From NCBI GenBank assembly GCA_033557835.1, contig JAWQRO010000092.1, forward strand, positions 1 through 59,370: a stretch of DNA of 59,370 bases, written 5' to 3'. The notes under the pieces were generated by a model that saw only the letters and a program-made list of their open reading frames with translations, ran no database searches and was not told the origin of the DNA. How positions within the stretch are numbered: position 1 is the stretch's first letter; every line of letters begins with the position of its first letter. Position numbers and translations under genes: made by a program. This document shows positions 52,501 through 58,410 of the stretch, in pieces. The stretch is from Helochares maculicollis (lineage: Eukaryota; Arthropoda; Insecta; Coleoptera; Hydrophilidae).

Positions 52501-54725
52501 TTCGTATACACAACGCTGTTAGCGTTAGGTTAGTCAAAAATTAATGTTAACCGATTTTTTACAAAAATTGGTTTTGGATAGCTAGCGGCATGAAGAATTT
52601 GATTGTTTATTCAAAATTAAGTCAGGTTTGATTTTGTCTTAGAAGTCATTTCGCTGCGATCAACCATTGATGATATATTAGCGAAAAATTATAGATTATT
52701 AAGGGCAAGTATCATCAAAATGATAGTAAGAACTTTATAAACTAAAGGCGATGGGCTAATATAAACCTAGATTATTGTCAACATTCCAGTAATGGTGCTA
52801 GCCAATATTCCTTGAAGAGGCTTAAAAGAGAAGAAATTGTTTTCATAACAAATATTTCAAGTTTATTTTACACTTCCATAATTTGATTATAAAACAATAT
52901 TAATTCACTTTCCGATAATTTCAGGGAGTTTCTGTAATATTTCATTTGTTCAGAATGTGATTCGAAAATATATCTCATTTCAAGCTTTCCATTTGAAAAC
53001 CAATCACGTGCACCAAAATTTTAGGACATTGTTTATATGTTGCGCAAATCAACATAAACGAATTAATTAATTGGTAGCATAGGATATGTACACATTAATA
53101 ATTTCTTAAATTTGAAAATCCTCTATTTTTACCTAGACATCGATTTTAAACAATTATTGTTTTGACTTAGTTGAAGCAACGTGAAATTAAATTTCATTTT
53201 ATAAGACATTTAGTTTTGAGCAATTGTTATCCCAACCATGTTGAATTTTTTGTACTTAGATTTGATTTTGTATTTAGCGTTTCGTCGTTAAATTCAACAT
53301 TTAAAGAGATATCAGCGAAAATCATAAATATCACTCAAAACAGCCGCAGAATACCACCAATAACAATATCTAAAACTCAATAAAAACAATCGGTTACTAT
53401 TATTAATAGATTAGAATTATCATTATTAATATGGTAGCATGTTTATAAATAAAACAGTTATAGTGCAGGATTTGTAGAGATAAACTATCAAATTCCGAAT
53501 ATGGCTTATCGAGGGAATAAAACCAATTGGTGCGATAACACCAATTACTTTCTTATCGTTGATATCAAGAGCCAATGGGGAAGAGATCGTTAAATAGAGT
53601 ATGGGGAATTTAATTAATGATTGTAATTGAGGGTGAGTTTAAAATGATTGAATGCGGGTTCGGCTCAAATTTAAGCTAATCGCTTATCTACAAGTAAATT
53701 CAGTTTAAATGTATATTTAATGGGGTTTTAACGCAGAACGCGACAATGGGGAGTTTCCCTATTCAAGAGTCTACAGGTGGTTATTGTTGATTCACTCGTA
53801 AGCGGAGGGGTGCAACCGGTTTTTAGTGAAACGGTGACGTGTGTGACCTGGCAGGTAAGTAAATAAACACGAAAAGATCCAGGCAAAGGGATTCCAAACA
53901 AGTGCACCTTATCTAGAAAGCGCTGCCGCAACAGGTTAAGTGACCCCGCATTCCAAACGCAAAAGGACCATCTACTCGCGTTTTCGCAGATTTCTGCTGG
54001 TTAGGGATGATTTAATCTAACCTAGATGGATTTATGGATAAACATTCGAATTTAACGGCGAACCGAAGCGAATAAAGTCGGTTGTTTCCTAGTCGAGTCG
54101 ATCCGCTTCGGAATTCAATAACAGAACTGGCTTGAAATACCATTTAAACATTCTCGAGGCCTGCTTGATTTCTTGCTTACCTACATACCGGTATCCGTGA
54201 AGCATGAAACCACGCCTTCTCCACGGCCAGCGCGATCCCGATGCCGCCCGTCCGTCCGCCGTCTAGATCATCACGAAATCTGGACATGTGGAAGTTTGAC
54301 GGGGGTTTGGGGGATTTCCCGGCGCTTACGAGTTATAAGCCACCCCGGATGGTTAAGCTTTGAAAACAAATGACCGCGTTGCAAAAAGGCGCTCCCAAAG
54401 CGAGTCCGAAAACTAGGATCGCCATCGAGAAATTACATCGACAATTAGCTCTGGAATGAGTTCATAAAGGTCATACGTCTGCCAGATATCACGTCACATT
54501 GTCACATGTTCACAACAACGGGCCTGGACGGCTCCCTCGAGGGCTTCTTTGTGAAATAACGGCCCGGAACGCCACCACAGATCCCAAAGAATATTTACCT
54601 TCGTCCAAGAGCCTCTCGACGTGAATGAAGACATTCGGGAAGGCCGCTAACTGTTTTCTGTCTTTCAAAAGTTGGGCTAAGTAGTCCGCTATGCTCTGCG
54701 TCGACTGGGTGTTCGGATCACACAT
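4502..54725 (-). CDS. how: held out wings (how/quaking) STAR RNA-binding protein, spliced CDS span
   Basis: Spliced minus-strand gene. Coding exons in order: 54599-54725, 15226-15359, 11356-11472, 10895-11035, 9977-10079, 8090-8407, then a terminal exon (4502-4578 for the long form). All introns are GT-AG and phases match. The long form is 338 residues: QUA1 dimerisation region about 8-55, KH domain about 76-170 with the GPRG loop at 96-99, QUA2 about 174-202, then a Pro/Ala-rich linker and a Tyr-rich segment. Family knowledge: How/QKI proteins dimerise, bind ACUAAY-type sites in RNA and control splicing, stability and export of transcripts in mesoderm, muscle, tendon and glia. Three alternative C-termini are visible, matching the way this family makes nuclear and cytoplasmic isoforms. 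No promoter or poly(A) site could be fixed by eye. Identity is very secure; the exact start and the isoform set are inferred. Confidence 0.96.
4579..6064 (-). other. how last intron, part between alternative terminal exons
   Basis: No open frame of note. Contains A/T runs, a G-run near 5233-5241, TA-rich microsatellites near 5058-5070 and 5420-5437, and a GA-rich stretch at 6001-6038. If the 6065-6270 exon is real, this stretch is its 3' untranslated region followed by intron. Confidence 0.6.
6001..6038. repeat. GA-rich microsatellite
   Basis: Imperfect GAGA/GAAA run. On the minus strand it is a CT-rich tract just downstream of the candidate terminal exon stop. Confidence 0.8.
6065..6270 (-). 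CDS. how: candidate alternative terminal exon of how (67-residue tail)
   Basis: An open frame preceded by a good acceptor (T-run then AGCAG, ending at 6271). It begins with GT, exactly the phase needed to complete the G left by exon 6. The joined product would read ADHSG-SIWFSKMGPVSMALPSS and end in VIKYEH before TAA, giving a 381-residue protein. The tail has no basic HPYQR motif. It has several Cys and His (CYHVDN, DCFN) and is mildly acidic. I do not recognise it from any How/QKI isoform. A chance open frame of this length with matching phase and acceptor is possible. RNA or conservation would decide. Confidence 0.45.
6271..8069 (-). other. how last intron, upstream part
   Basis: AT-rich intron between exon 6 and the candidate terminal exon. 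ACTAAC on the minus strand at 7688-7693 and ACTAAT at 6568-6573 are possible STAR-protein sites flanking the alternative exon. A TA-rich microsatellite lies at about 7998-8055. No gene seen. Confidence 0.6.
8070..8089 (-). CDS. how: how read-through C-terminus (unspliced, short isoform)
   Basis: If the GTGGGT donor at 8089 is not used, the frame runs on for Gly-Gly-Leu-Phe-Ala-Arg (first Gly shared with codon 314) and stops at TAA 8072-8070. The protein would be 319 residues and lack the basic HPYQR tail. Drosophila makes a short How form without the nuclear-retention tail, so such an end is plausible, but only RNA evidence can show the intron is retained. A TTTAAT (ATTAAA on the minus strand) at 7891-7896 is the only nearby poly(A)-like signal noticed. 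Confidence 0.4.
8090..8407 (-). CDS. how: how coding exon 6 (Pro/Ala-rich linker and Tyr-rich region)
   Basis: Encodes residues 208-313 plus the first base of codon 314. It begins ADEEWRRVAAAAAAETQRLL and continues with a Pro/Ala/Leu-rich low-complexity part. It ends with the family's Tyr-rich segment (YTPYADYTNYAALAASPLL) and TEYATADHSG. The acceptor lies after TTGTTTTTCAG (8408). A tandem CAGCAG allows a second acceptor three bases on, dropping one residue. The donor is TCGG|GTGGGT (8089-8088), weaker than the AG|GTAAGT type used elsewhere. If it is skipped, translation ends at 8070. Confidence 0.95.
8408..9976 (-). other. how intron 5
   Basis: 1569-base intron, strongly A/T-rich. Two overlapping frames of about 60-76 codons on opposite strands near 8899-9151 show no family features and are judged to be chance. 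The branch/pyrimidine region next to exon 6 is good (TTGTTTTTCAG). Confidence 0.7.
9977..10079 (-). CDS. how: how coding exon 5 (QUA2)
   Basis: Encodes 34 residues (174-207) plus one base. It carries the QUA2 helix that extends the RNA-binding surface of STAR proteins: QADGEDELKKRQLMELAIIN, then GTYRDSSSKAASAT. The acceptor is TATTAACAG before 10079. The donor is CAA|GTAAGT (9976), phase 1, and the trailing A joins CA of exon 6 to make Thr208. Confidence 0.95.
10080..10894 (-). other. how intron 4
   Basis: 815-base intron with GTAAGT donor and AACAG acceptor. Nothing else recognisable. A short minus-strand frame at 10402-10587 is not supported. Confidence 0.75.
10895..11035 (-). CDS. how: how coding exon 4 (KH C-terminal half)
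   Basis: Encodes 47 residues (127-173), EDQNRGKPNWEHLSDELHV through EEVKKLLVP. This is the family-specific extended KH insert plus the last strand (LHVLLTVEDTENRA) and the last helix (AQIKLARAVEEVKKLL). The acceptor is TGGCAG before 11035 and the donor is CCG|GTAAGT (10894). The preceding intron is only 320 bases, the shortest in the gene. Confidence 0.96.
11036..11355 (-). other. how intron 3
   Basis: 320-base intron separating the two KH exons. No extra features. Overlapping short plus-strand frames at 10930-11225 are shadows of the KH exon. Confidence 0.8.
11356..11472 (-). CDS. how: how coding exon 3 (KH core with GPRG loop)
   Basis: Encodes 39 residues (88-126), beginning FNFVGRILGPRGMTAKQLE and ending SMRDKKK. 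This is the KH core: the GPRG loop at residues 96-99 lies in the RNA-binding groove, followed by the helix MTAKQLEQETG and the strand CKIMVRGKGS. The acceptor is TGTTGCAG before 11472. The donor is AAG|GTACG (intron begins at 11355), phase 0 at both ends. No substitution is seen at the residues that contact RNA in this family. Confidence 0.97.
11473..15225 (-). other. how intron 2
   Basis: 3753-base AT-rich intron. A TA microsatellite lies at 11824-11840. From about 14270 to 14700 the plus strand becomes T-rich and carries loosely periodic TTTNAATNCTNNNATC phrases resembling the decayed ~20-bp repeat described at 40.4 kb. No gene seen. Confidence 0.65.
15226..15359 (-). CDS. how: how coding exon 2 (end of QUA1, QUA1-KH linker, KH start)
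   Basis: Encodes residues 43-87, from E-IAKVRASLFQINGVKKEP to YVPVKEHPD. The acceptor is a pyrimidine-rich stretch ending in TTTCAG just before 15359. The donor is GAC|GTAAGT (intron begins at 15225), phase 0. It finishes QUA1, carries the acidic/Pro linker, and opens the KH domain (VYVPV...EHPD). Very similar to how of other insects. It sits directly after the ~39 kb intron. Confidence 0.96.
15360..23869 (-). other. how intron 1, proximal part
   Basis: No convincing coding exon. Relatively GC-rich islands stand out at about 15900-16130, 18360-18490 (rich in GTCGC) and 21200-21560. They are candidates for cis-regulatory DNA. A perfect MEF2-type sequence CTATAAATAG is at 17912-17921. T-rich decayed repeat phrases occur at about 16640-17120. 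A 139-codon minus-strand frame at 22201-22620 has a hydrophobic C-terminal half but no recognised domain. Confidence 0.5.
22201..22620 (-). other. 139-codon open frame, unrecognised, probably chance
   Basis: The longest plain open frame in the window by codon count. Its first half is mixed and the second half is a run of Leu/Phe/Ile, which reads as membrane-like but is what A/T-rich antisense DNA often gives. No motif, no relation to neighbours, and it sits within the how intron on the same strand. It would need transcript or homology support. Confidence 0.12.
23870..23979 (+). mobile_element. 5'-truncated LINE stub (3' end with GAT tail)
   Basis: Shares the phrases ATTGGACGTTCA and GCTACACCCTGCAATATGGG with the LINE copy ending near 58.1 kb, and ends in an ATG/GAT trinucleotide run at 23957-23979. 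Most of the region between the two shared phrases is missing. A non-coding remnant of the same non-LTR family found at the right edge of the window. Confidence 0.8.
23980..29295 (-). other. how intron 1, middle part
   Basis: Holds a GC-richer island at about 24230-24780 (overlapping short frames on both strands, none recognisable). A strongly purine-biased plus-strand tract at about 25040-25740 creates a spurious hydrophobic minus-strand frame at 25258-25569. A cluster of a decayed ~35-bp motif lies from 26.5 to 28.1 kb. No gene seen. Confidence 0.5.
26491..28080 (+). repeat. cluster of a decayed ~35-bp motif
   Basis: Loose copies of a unit containing AAGCGTCA followed by CTTAGCTTCTAACATCCAGA. 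Copies begin at about 26491, 27548 (partial), 27796, 27871, 28008 and 28053 (partial). Related single copies lie at 44685-44720, 50124-50160 and 50378-50417. The best-preserved half is TTCTAACATCCAGAA. The spacing is irregular. It could be an old minisatellite or the remains of a dispersed non-coding element. Confidence 0.5.
29296..29685 (-). CDS. possible exon or small gene with signal-peptide-like start
   Basis: A true ATG opens a 129-codon frame. It starts MKYLQMAAAIWLWLMVVENG, which reads as a short basic n-region plus hydrophobic core, followed by a polar segment with DWRVTTYDGQHLEEVTGRA. A GTAAAC after residue ~58 could be a donor, making this a first exon. The later half (LARLLLLINAYRIF) looks less natural. 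The region is less AT-rich than its surroundings. I do not recognise the product, and it lies in the how intron on the same strand. It may equally be chance or a decayed gene. Confidence 0.22.
   Translation of the reverse strand: MKYLQMAAAIWLWLMVVENGTSATSSVDWRVTTYDGQHLEEVTGRARASPDTANGFYRRVNCFAIKYSAVALWKFYKWKSSYDSIRSGSSAIEGSHCLARLLLLINAYRIFHRFCLEFVVVSHPSSVHL
29686..39499 (-). other. how intron 1, distal-middle part
   Basis: AT-rich with several GC-richer islands (about 30240-30480, 33780-34680, 37060-37500). From about 31000 to 32700 and 35100 to 37000 the plus strand is strongly A-biased and made of repetitive phrases such as AAAATCTAAAG and AGAATAAA. These look like decayed simple or ~20-bp repeats and explain the hydrophobic or Lys-rich frames on either strand. 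No gene seen. Confidence 0.5.
39500..40020 (-). repeat. decayed ~20-bp tandem array, left arm
   Basis: About 20-base periodic phrases on the plus strand with a core like GATTNAGGNNNAAAATNNAC. For example, successive units start GATTTAGGTATAAAATC, GATTTAGGGTTAAATT and GATTGAGGAACAAAAT between about 39750 and 39840. The reverse complement of this core matches the array that follows at 40.4-40.8 kb. Confidence 0.6.
40430..40780 (+). repeat. decayed ~20-bp tandem array, right arm (inverted)
   Basis: At least ten consecutive 20-21-base units. Units alternate AATTTTGATCCTNAATC and GATTTTGATCTTGAATC forms, often followed by ACC or GTT. The unit is the reverse complement of the left arm core, so the two arms form a large, imperfect inverted repeat. 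Non-coding. Confidence 0.7.
40781..42725 (-). other. how intron 1, stretch before the mariner relic
   Basis: AT-rich intron with a somewhat GC-richer patch at about 41540-41640 and another at about 42360-42620. Open frames on both strands at 41439-41646 overlap each other and show no family. No gene seen. Confidence 0.55.
42726..43833 (-). mobile_element. dead mariner-family (Tc1/mariner) transposon
   Basis: Terminal inverted repeats are visible: left CTAGGTTGTCCAATTAGC and right (reverse complement) CTAACTTGTTCATAAAG, each flanked by TA (42724-42725 and 43834-43835), the expected target duplication. The minus strand encodes mariner transposase pieces. These include WVPYSLTMERKRIRMRLSQQ, then YQYDSESKQ, VQKSAKKVLVSVF, the HQDNEP block around the second catalytic Asp, and PPYS followed after a frame change by FHLFAELKTFM. 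Stops and frameshifts break it throughout. At about 1.1 kb it is slightly shorter than a full mariner (about 1.3 kb). Confidence 0.93.
43076..43399 (-). pseudogene. mariner transposase pseudogene, central fragment
   Basis: A 107-codon frame covering the end of the N-terminal DNA-binding region (TKVLGFKTLCAQWVPYSL) and the start of the catalytic core. In intact mariners the sequence FVT-x-DET-W carries the first catalytic Asp. Here it reads FITRW, missing the Asp-containing residues. The element is therefore inactive even apart from its stops. Confidence 0.88.
43834..47763 (-). other. how intron 1, distal part I
   Basis: AT-rich intron. One copy of the ~35-bp motif lies at 44685-44720. Short frames (44783-44998, 45120-45338, 45957-46372) show no domain and are taken as chance. 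No gene seen. Confidence 0.55.
47764..47785. repeat. GT dinucleotide microsatellite
   Basis: Uninterrupted TG/GT run of about 11 units in the how intron. Confidence 0.9.
47786..54598 (-). other. how intron 1, part nearest exon 1
   Basis: Several less AT-rich islands at about 48320-48600, 49130-49740, 51120-51920 and especially 53730-54500, immediately next to exon 1. The last contains GCCGCCCGTCCGTCCGCCG near 54243. Position close to the start of the gene makes them candidate enhancers or promoter-proximal elements, but no specific factor site was established. Copies of the ~35-bp motif lie at 50124-50160 and 50378-50417. No second gene seen. Confidence 0.5.
54599..54725 (-). CDS. how: how coding exon 1 (start codon and QUA1 part)
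   Basis: Starts at the ATG at 54725-54723 (Met-Cys-Asp-Pro) and encodes 42 residues plus one base. It contains the how/quaking signature STQSIADYLAQLLKDRKQLA and FPNVFIHVERLLDE, the first helix and turn of the QUA1 homodimerisation domain. The donor is AG|GTAAAT (intron begins at 54598), phase 1. The base left over joins AA from the next exon to give the second Glu of LLDEE. The N-terminus before the QUA1 helix is short (about 7 residues), unlike the long Gln-rich leader of Drosophila How and closer to QKI. A TTG two codons upstream in frame is not needed as a start. The 5' untranslated part is unknown. Confidence 0.95.
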
Positions 54726-54806
54726 TTTCAAAGGCGGATCTAGTCTGTTTACTTGTCTAACTAAGAACTCAATTTTACAAGTCTTTGTGCGGCGCTATGT
54801 CAGATT

Positions 54807-55256
54807 TTAATCACTGAACACAAGTACACTGACGCGTTTCGACCCGAACTGATATTTCTCGACTGCTCGGATTCTGTTTACCATTGCATCGTCGTAGGCC
54901 GCCGCCGACGCATGCGCCTTTACCAGTTCATCTAGTTGCCTATGCGCACTGTACTTTTGCCTTTTTTGGCTCGAACTGTCTAAATACAGAATAGGTTCGT
55001 TCACGAAACGGATTCTATCCTCATGTTTTATAACCGACACCGGAAGGTCCTCTTCTTTCTCGGATTCGGATTCCCCTAAATCGCCAAATAATTTATTTGT
55101 ATGACGGCCTTTGGGCGATTTCTTCAATCTTCGTTCGAGGTTCGGTTTTGTTCGGCAAACGAGCACGTCCGAGAAGCCAGGGGATAACTTGAGCTGTTTC
55201 CGGAATTTATTCAAATTAACGCTTGGTAGTGCGTTTCCATGTATCCGTGGATGGCT
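54807..55256 (-). CDS. unidentified protein-like open frame just upstream of how
   Basis: The frame is open from an in-frame TAA at 55259-55257 to the TAA at 54809-54807 (149 codons) with no ATG until about residue 110 of the frame counted from 55214. Its composition is protein-like: a basic segment LERRLKKSPKGRHTNK, an acidic stretch ESESEKEEDLP, then helical QRQ-type sequence (AHRQLDELVKAHASAAAYDD). An ATG at 55240 in another frame gives only nine codons. Possible readings are the last exon of an upstream minus-strand gene (a CAG at 55196-55194 is a possible acceptor), a frameshifted first exon, or a how 5' leader. The stop is 82 bases from the how ATG. I do not recognise the product. Confidence 0.5.
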   Translation of the reverse strand, partial: SHPRIHGNALPSVNLNKFRKQLKLSPGFSDVLVCRTKPNLERRLKKSPKGRHTNKLFGDLGESESEKEEDLPVSVIKHEDRIRFVNEPILYLDSSSQKRQKYSAHRQLDELVKAHASAAAYDDAMVNRIRAVEKYQFGSKRVSVLVFSD

Positions 55257-55259
55257 TTA

Positions 55260-57181
55260 TTTCACTGGCGTAATTTGATTGCAACCATCTTTTAACCAAA
55301 TAGCAATTACCCGCAGCTCCATTAGCTTATATGTTCGAATTTGACTCACTTTTTTTCAGTAAATTATTGTTAGCTATGATTCGAATTACACTTTGAATCG
55401 CAATCAAATTATTCTTGATATTAATATTTTTGATATTTAAATCGGTGTCATTTTAAAGATTACTAATTTATTATCTTCTATGCCTCGGTTTCACTATAAA
55501 TCAAAATAATAAATGATTTACTCAAAGTCATCTAGCATTTCATTTTAATACAATAATTGTTAATAATAGGATAATTCACCCACAAATACTTTACTTTTCT
55601 TAGTAAATTAGTAAACTTTAACTCTGAAAATATTTTCCTCAACATCAGAATAGACGTTGTTACCTCCAAGTCTCATCATCTTTCAGCTGTTCGCTTTATA
55701 GTCTGGCCTGAAGATTCGTTGTTAGTTGTGACAATGCATATTTAATCATTTTAAATTCAATTGTATTCAGAGATGGTGGCCAGATCCCTTCGACTTGTCG
55801 AACAAACTTCCTAAAGTAAAATTCTTTTTAAACTGTGAGATTTACATGATTAAAGTCAAGAGAGTCGAGTTGATAGATAAACCATAAACCATTGTCATTT
55901 GTAGCGTCAACAGTTTCCATTCTTTATGCTTTTTGAACTGAATTCTCATATTCCTTTATTTTCAAAGCAAATTGCGCACTTTCTTTTTTAATTTTTTAAA
56001 ATTTTATGATGGACTGACACACATATGAAATCTCCATTTAATCCCTTCAGGTGTTAAATAACTTTTTTACAACTTTAAATTTTTAAATTTTTAAAAGAAT
56101 TTCAAAGTCAATTTTCTTATTCGTTGCATGTCAAGTTGTAACGTTTTTGCATTTCTATAAAACCAGTCTTTCACCTTTTTTTTGAGTTTCAGAGGTGAAA
56201 AATCAACTCAATGCGTATTAAGCGATTTAAATACAAGCAAACATGCTATATTTTCGTGTTGCTTTGATACAAACATTTGAATTGCAGATTGTGAATCTCG
56301 TGGCGCCATAATTTGGCATTTATTGCAGAATTATTTTGTAAGATATTGTTATTTCTTTAAAATCAGCCTTTCACGCTCCCTACATTAAATGGTCGTAAGA
56401 CAAAACCCTAAAACCATAATCCTTTTTTAGTCGAGTTCTCTTAATTTTTTTGAAGAACCTCAATTTTCTTAGCTATAACCAGCTGTATAGCATTAATAAA
56501 CATAAATGGTTTCTCATTAACAGCATCAGAAGTTTTTGAGATATTTGTTAAGGGATAACGTTTAAGCTTCTCAGTTATTCTTTTGTTGAAAAACTTTTTC
56601 TAAAAAAATTGATGATGGATTTTAAACTTTCAACGAAGATTTTTAAAGCTCGATTTTCATGTTTGTAACTATTTTAGTCGTTGAGATATAAGTGGTTACA
56701 ATTCCTATTTTTAACCCCTAAAAAGGTAATGTGTCCAACAAATGTCTCTATCTTCGATTCGATGGTTTGGGCTGGGCGTTGATGGGAAATCAGTTAATTC
56801 AGTTAGTCAGTCAGTCACTTTCTTTTATATAAATAATCGTTCATTATTAAGTTCTCAAACTAAAAAAGAAGAAATATATAGGAAATTTGAAGCGATAAGT
56901 TATTGTTTGAATTATTTCTCATAATTAGTAAATAAAATATTAATTAATGGTACTTATTAAGAACTGCAGATAGAATTTCTTACGTCATAGGTCAAACACA
57001 TTTTATTGTTATTTCAGAGAATCACCTTCTTGTCTACACTTAAAACAGCTGAACTTGTAACAAACAAACTGATTGTAAAAACTCTCATTGGGGAAGAATA
57101 AACAGAACCGAAATATTAATGACGCAATAAATGAATCTATGAAGAAAGTTAAGAGATATGTTTCATTACCCTATTTGGTGA
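55260..57181. other. AT-rich region upstream of how, no gene seen
   Basis: Mostly T-rich plus strand with no recognisable coding region. A 60-codon plus-strand frame at 56742-56924 has no family features. Could hold the promoter of how or intron of the gene whose exon may lie at 54807-55256. Confidence 0.5.
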
Positions 57182-58115
57182 GTGCAGCGGCTAACCCAGC
57201 GCATCCAGACTGGTGATAAAACACTATTTGACCGGCTCGTCAAAATCATTTGCTCGTTTCTTTGTATTCTTTTAGAACACCTTCGGTTAGTTAGTAGTAG
57301 GCATACAAATATACCATTTAAAGACGAAATTGATGTTCGACGTATTAACAACAGCTATAAACAACAACGTTAATGGAAAGAAATTAGAACAAGTTGATCA
57401 ATATGTATACTTACGCCAAGCTGTCGACGTTTCAGGATCACTTTTCCCAGAAATAAACAGATTATGCAAACTGGCTTGGAGAGCATTTGGGAGGAATTAC
57501 ACCATATTCAAAATCAGAATGTCTCTTTATCTAAAAAGCAAAGCTTTCGATTAATGCATCTTACCTATATTAACATGTCTGAGAAACTTGGATGCGAAAT
57601 GCAGTTATCACATATAAGCTTCTAGCTACCCAAAGAACTATGGAAAGAAGCATGTTACGAAAAACAAAGCGTGACAAAAAACGTGACTGGATAAGAGAAA
57701 GAACTAAAGTGACCGACATCATTTACAAAATAAAATCACTTAATTTGCAAGAAGGACTGATGATAAATGGACCACAAAATTAATCCTATGGTACCCCAGA
57801 AACGTAAAACGACCAGGAAAACATCCTCATGACAGAGAGGATCGAGACATTAGAAAGTTCGCAGGGACAACTTGGTTCAAAATAGCAAGCAGCCGTGACA
57901 TTTGGAAAAAGCTAAGAGAGACATACATAACTACATAAAAAAAGTGCCTCACCGTGAATTGGACGTTCATTTTGAAAAAATTTAAAACATGTCCCCTCTG
58001 GAGCTAGTTAGACCTAAGATACCAAACAGAGGCCATCACACAAAAATAAAAACAGAGAAAAAATAAAGAGGCTACACCCTGCAATATGGGTCGAAGTAGC
58101 TGTATATGATTATAC
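57182..58115 (+). mobile_element. 5'-truncated, broken LINE copy (RTE-like non-LTR retrotransposon)
   Basis: Plus-strand remnant of the C-terminal reverse transcriptase region. Pieces are LTQRIQTGDK, then MFDVLTT...LEQVDQYVYL, INRLCKLAWRAFGRN and LYLKSKAFD-stop-CILP. After a frame change come TYKLLATQRTMERSMLRKTK and TDDKWTTKL. Several stops and frameshifts, and an apparent internal deletion that removes the FADD block. The non-coding 3' end carries GGCTACACCCTGCAATATGG, also present at 23.9 kb. The left edge is uncertain. Confidence 0.85.
57330..57554 (+). pseudogene. LINE reverse transcriptase fragment
   Basis: Frame matching the post-catalytic part of a LINE RT: EQVDQYVYLRQAVDVSGSLF then PEINRLCKLAWRAFGRN. 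It stops where the family has DQCILP (Gln codon to TAA). The next piece of the protein resumes in another frame near 57592. Confidence 0.85.
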
Positions 58116-58410
58116 GTTTATACGAAATGAAAATTTAAATTATTTTATTATTATCAAGATGTAGCTGTTTCTTTAGAATTAAGAAAGTTCTCATTTGTAA
58201 AAATTCAATTCACAAGAGCAGTTATAGTAACTGTAGTTAGTACAAATTTATGTGGTTCAACATCTTTTTGAAATCCATCAGATCCAGTAGAGGGCTCCTA
58301 CATTTTAAAGATGTAGCGTTGGAACTTACACTGATTATTGTTTAATATTAGCGCTTTTATTAACTAAGATATGATTTGGCATGATTGTGCTCTTGAGAAT
58401 ATGCAATATA
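58116..58410. other. spacer between the two LINE copies
   Basis: About 300 bases of AT-rich DNA between two opposite-facing LINE 3' ends. Nothing recognisable. Confidence 0.6.

Noticed and set aside
53728..53931. 67-codon minus-strand frame close to how exon 1, considered as an extra how exon
   Set aside because: No resemblance to How/QKI, and exons 1 and 2 already join perfectly in phase across the QUA1 domain.
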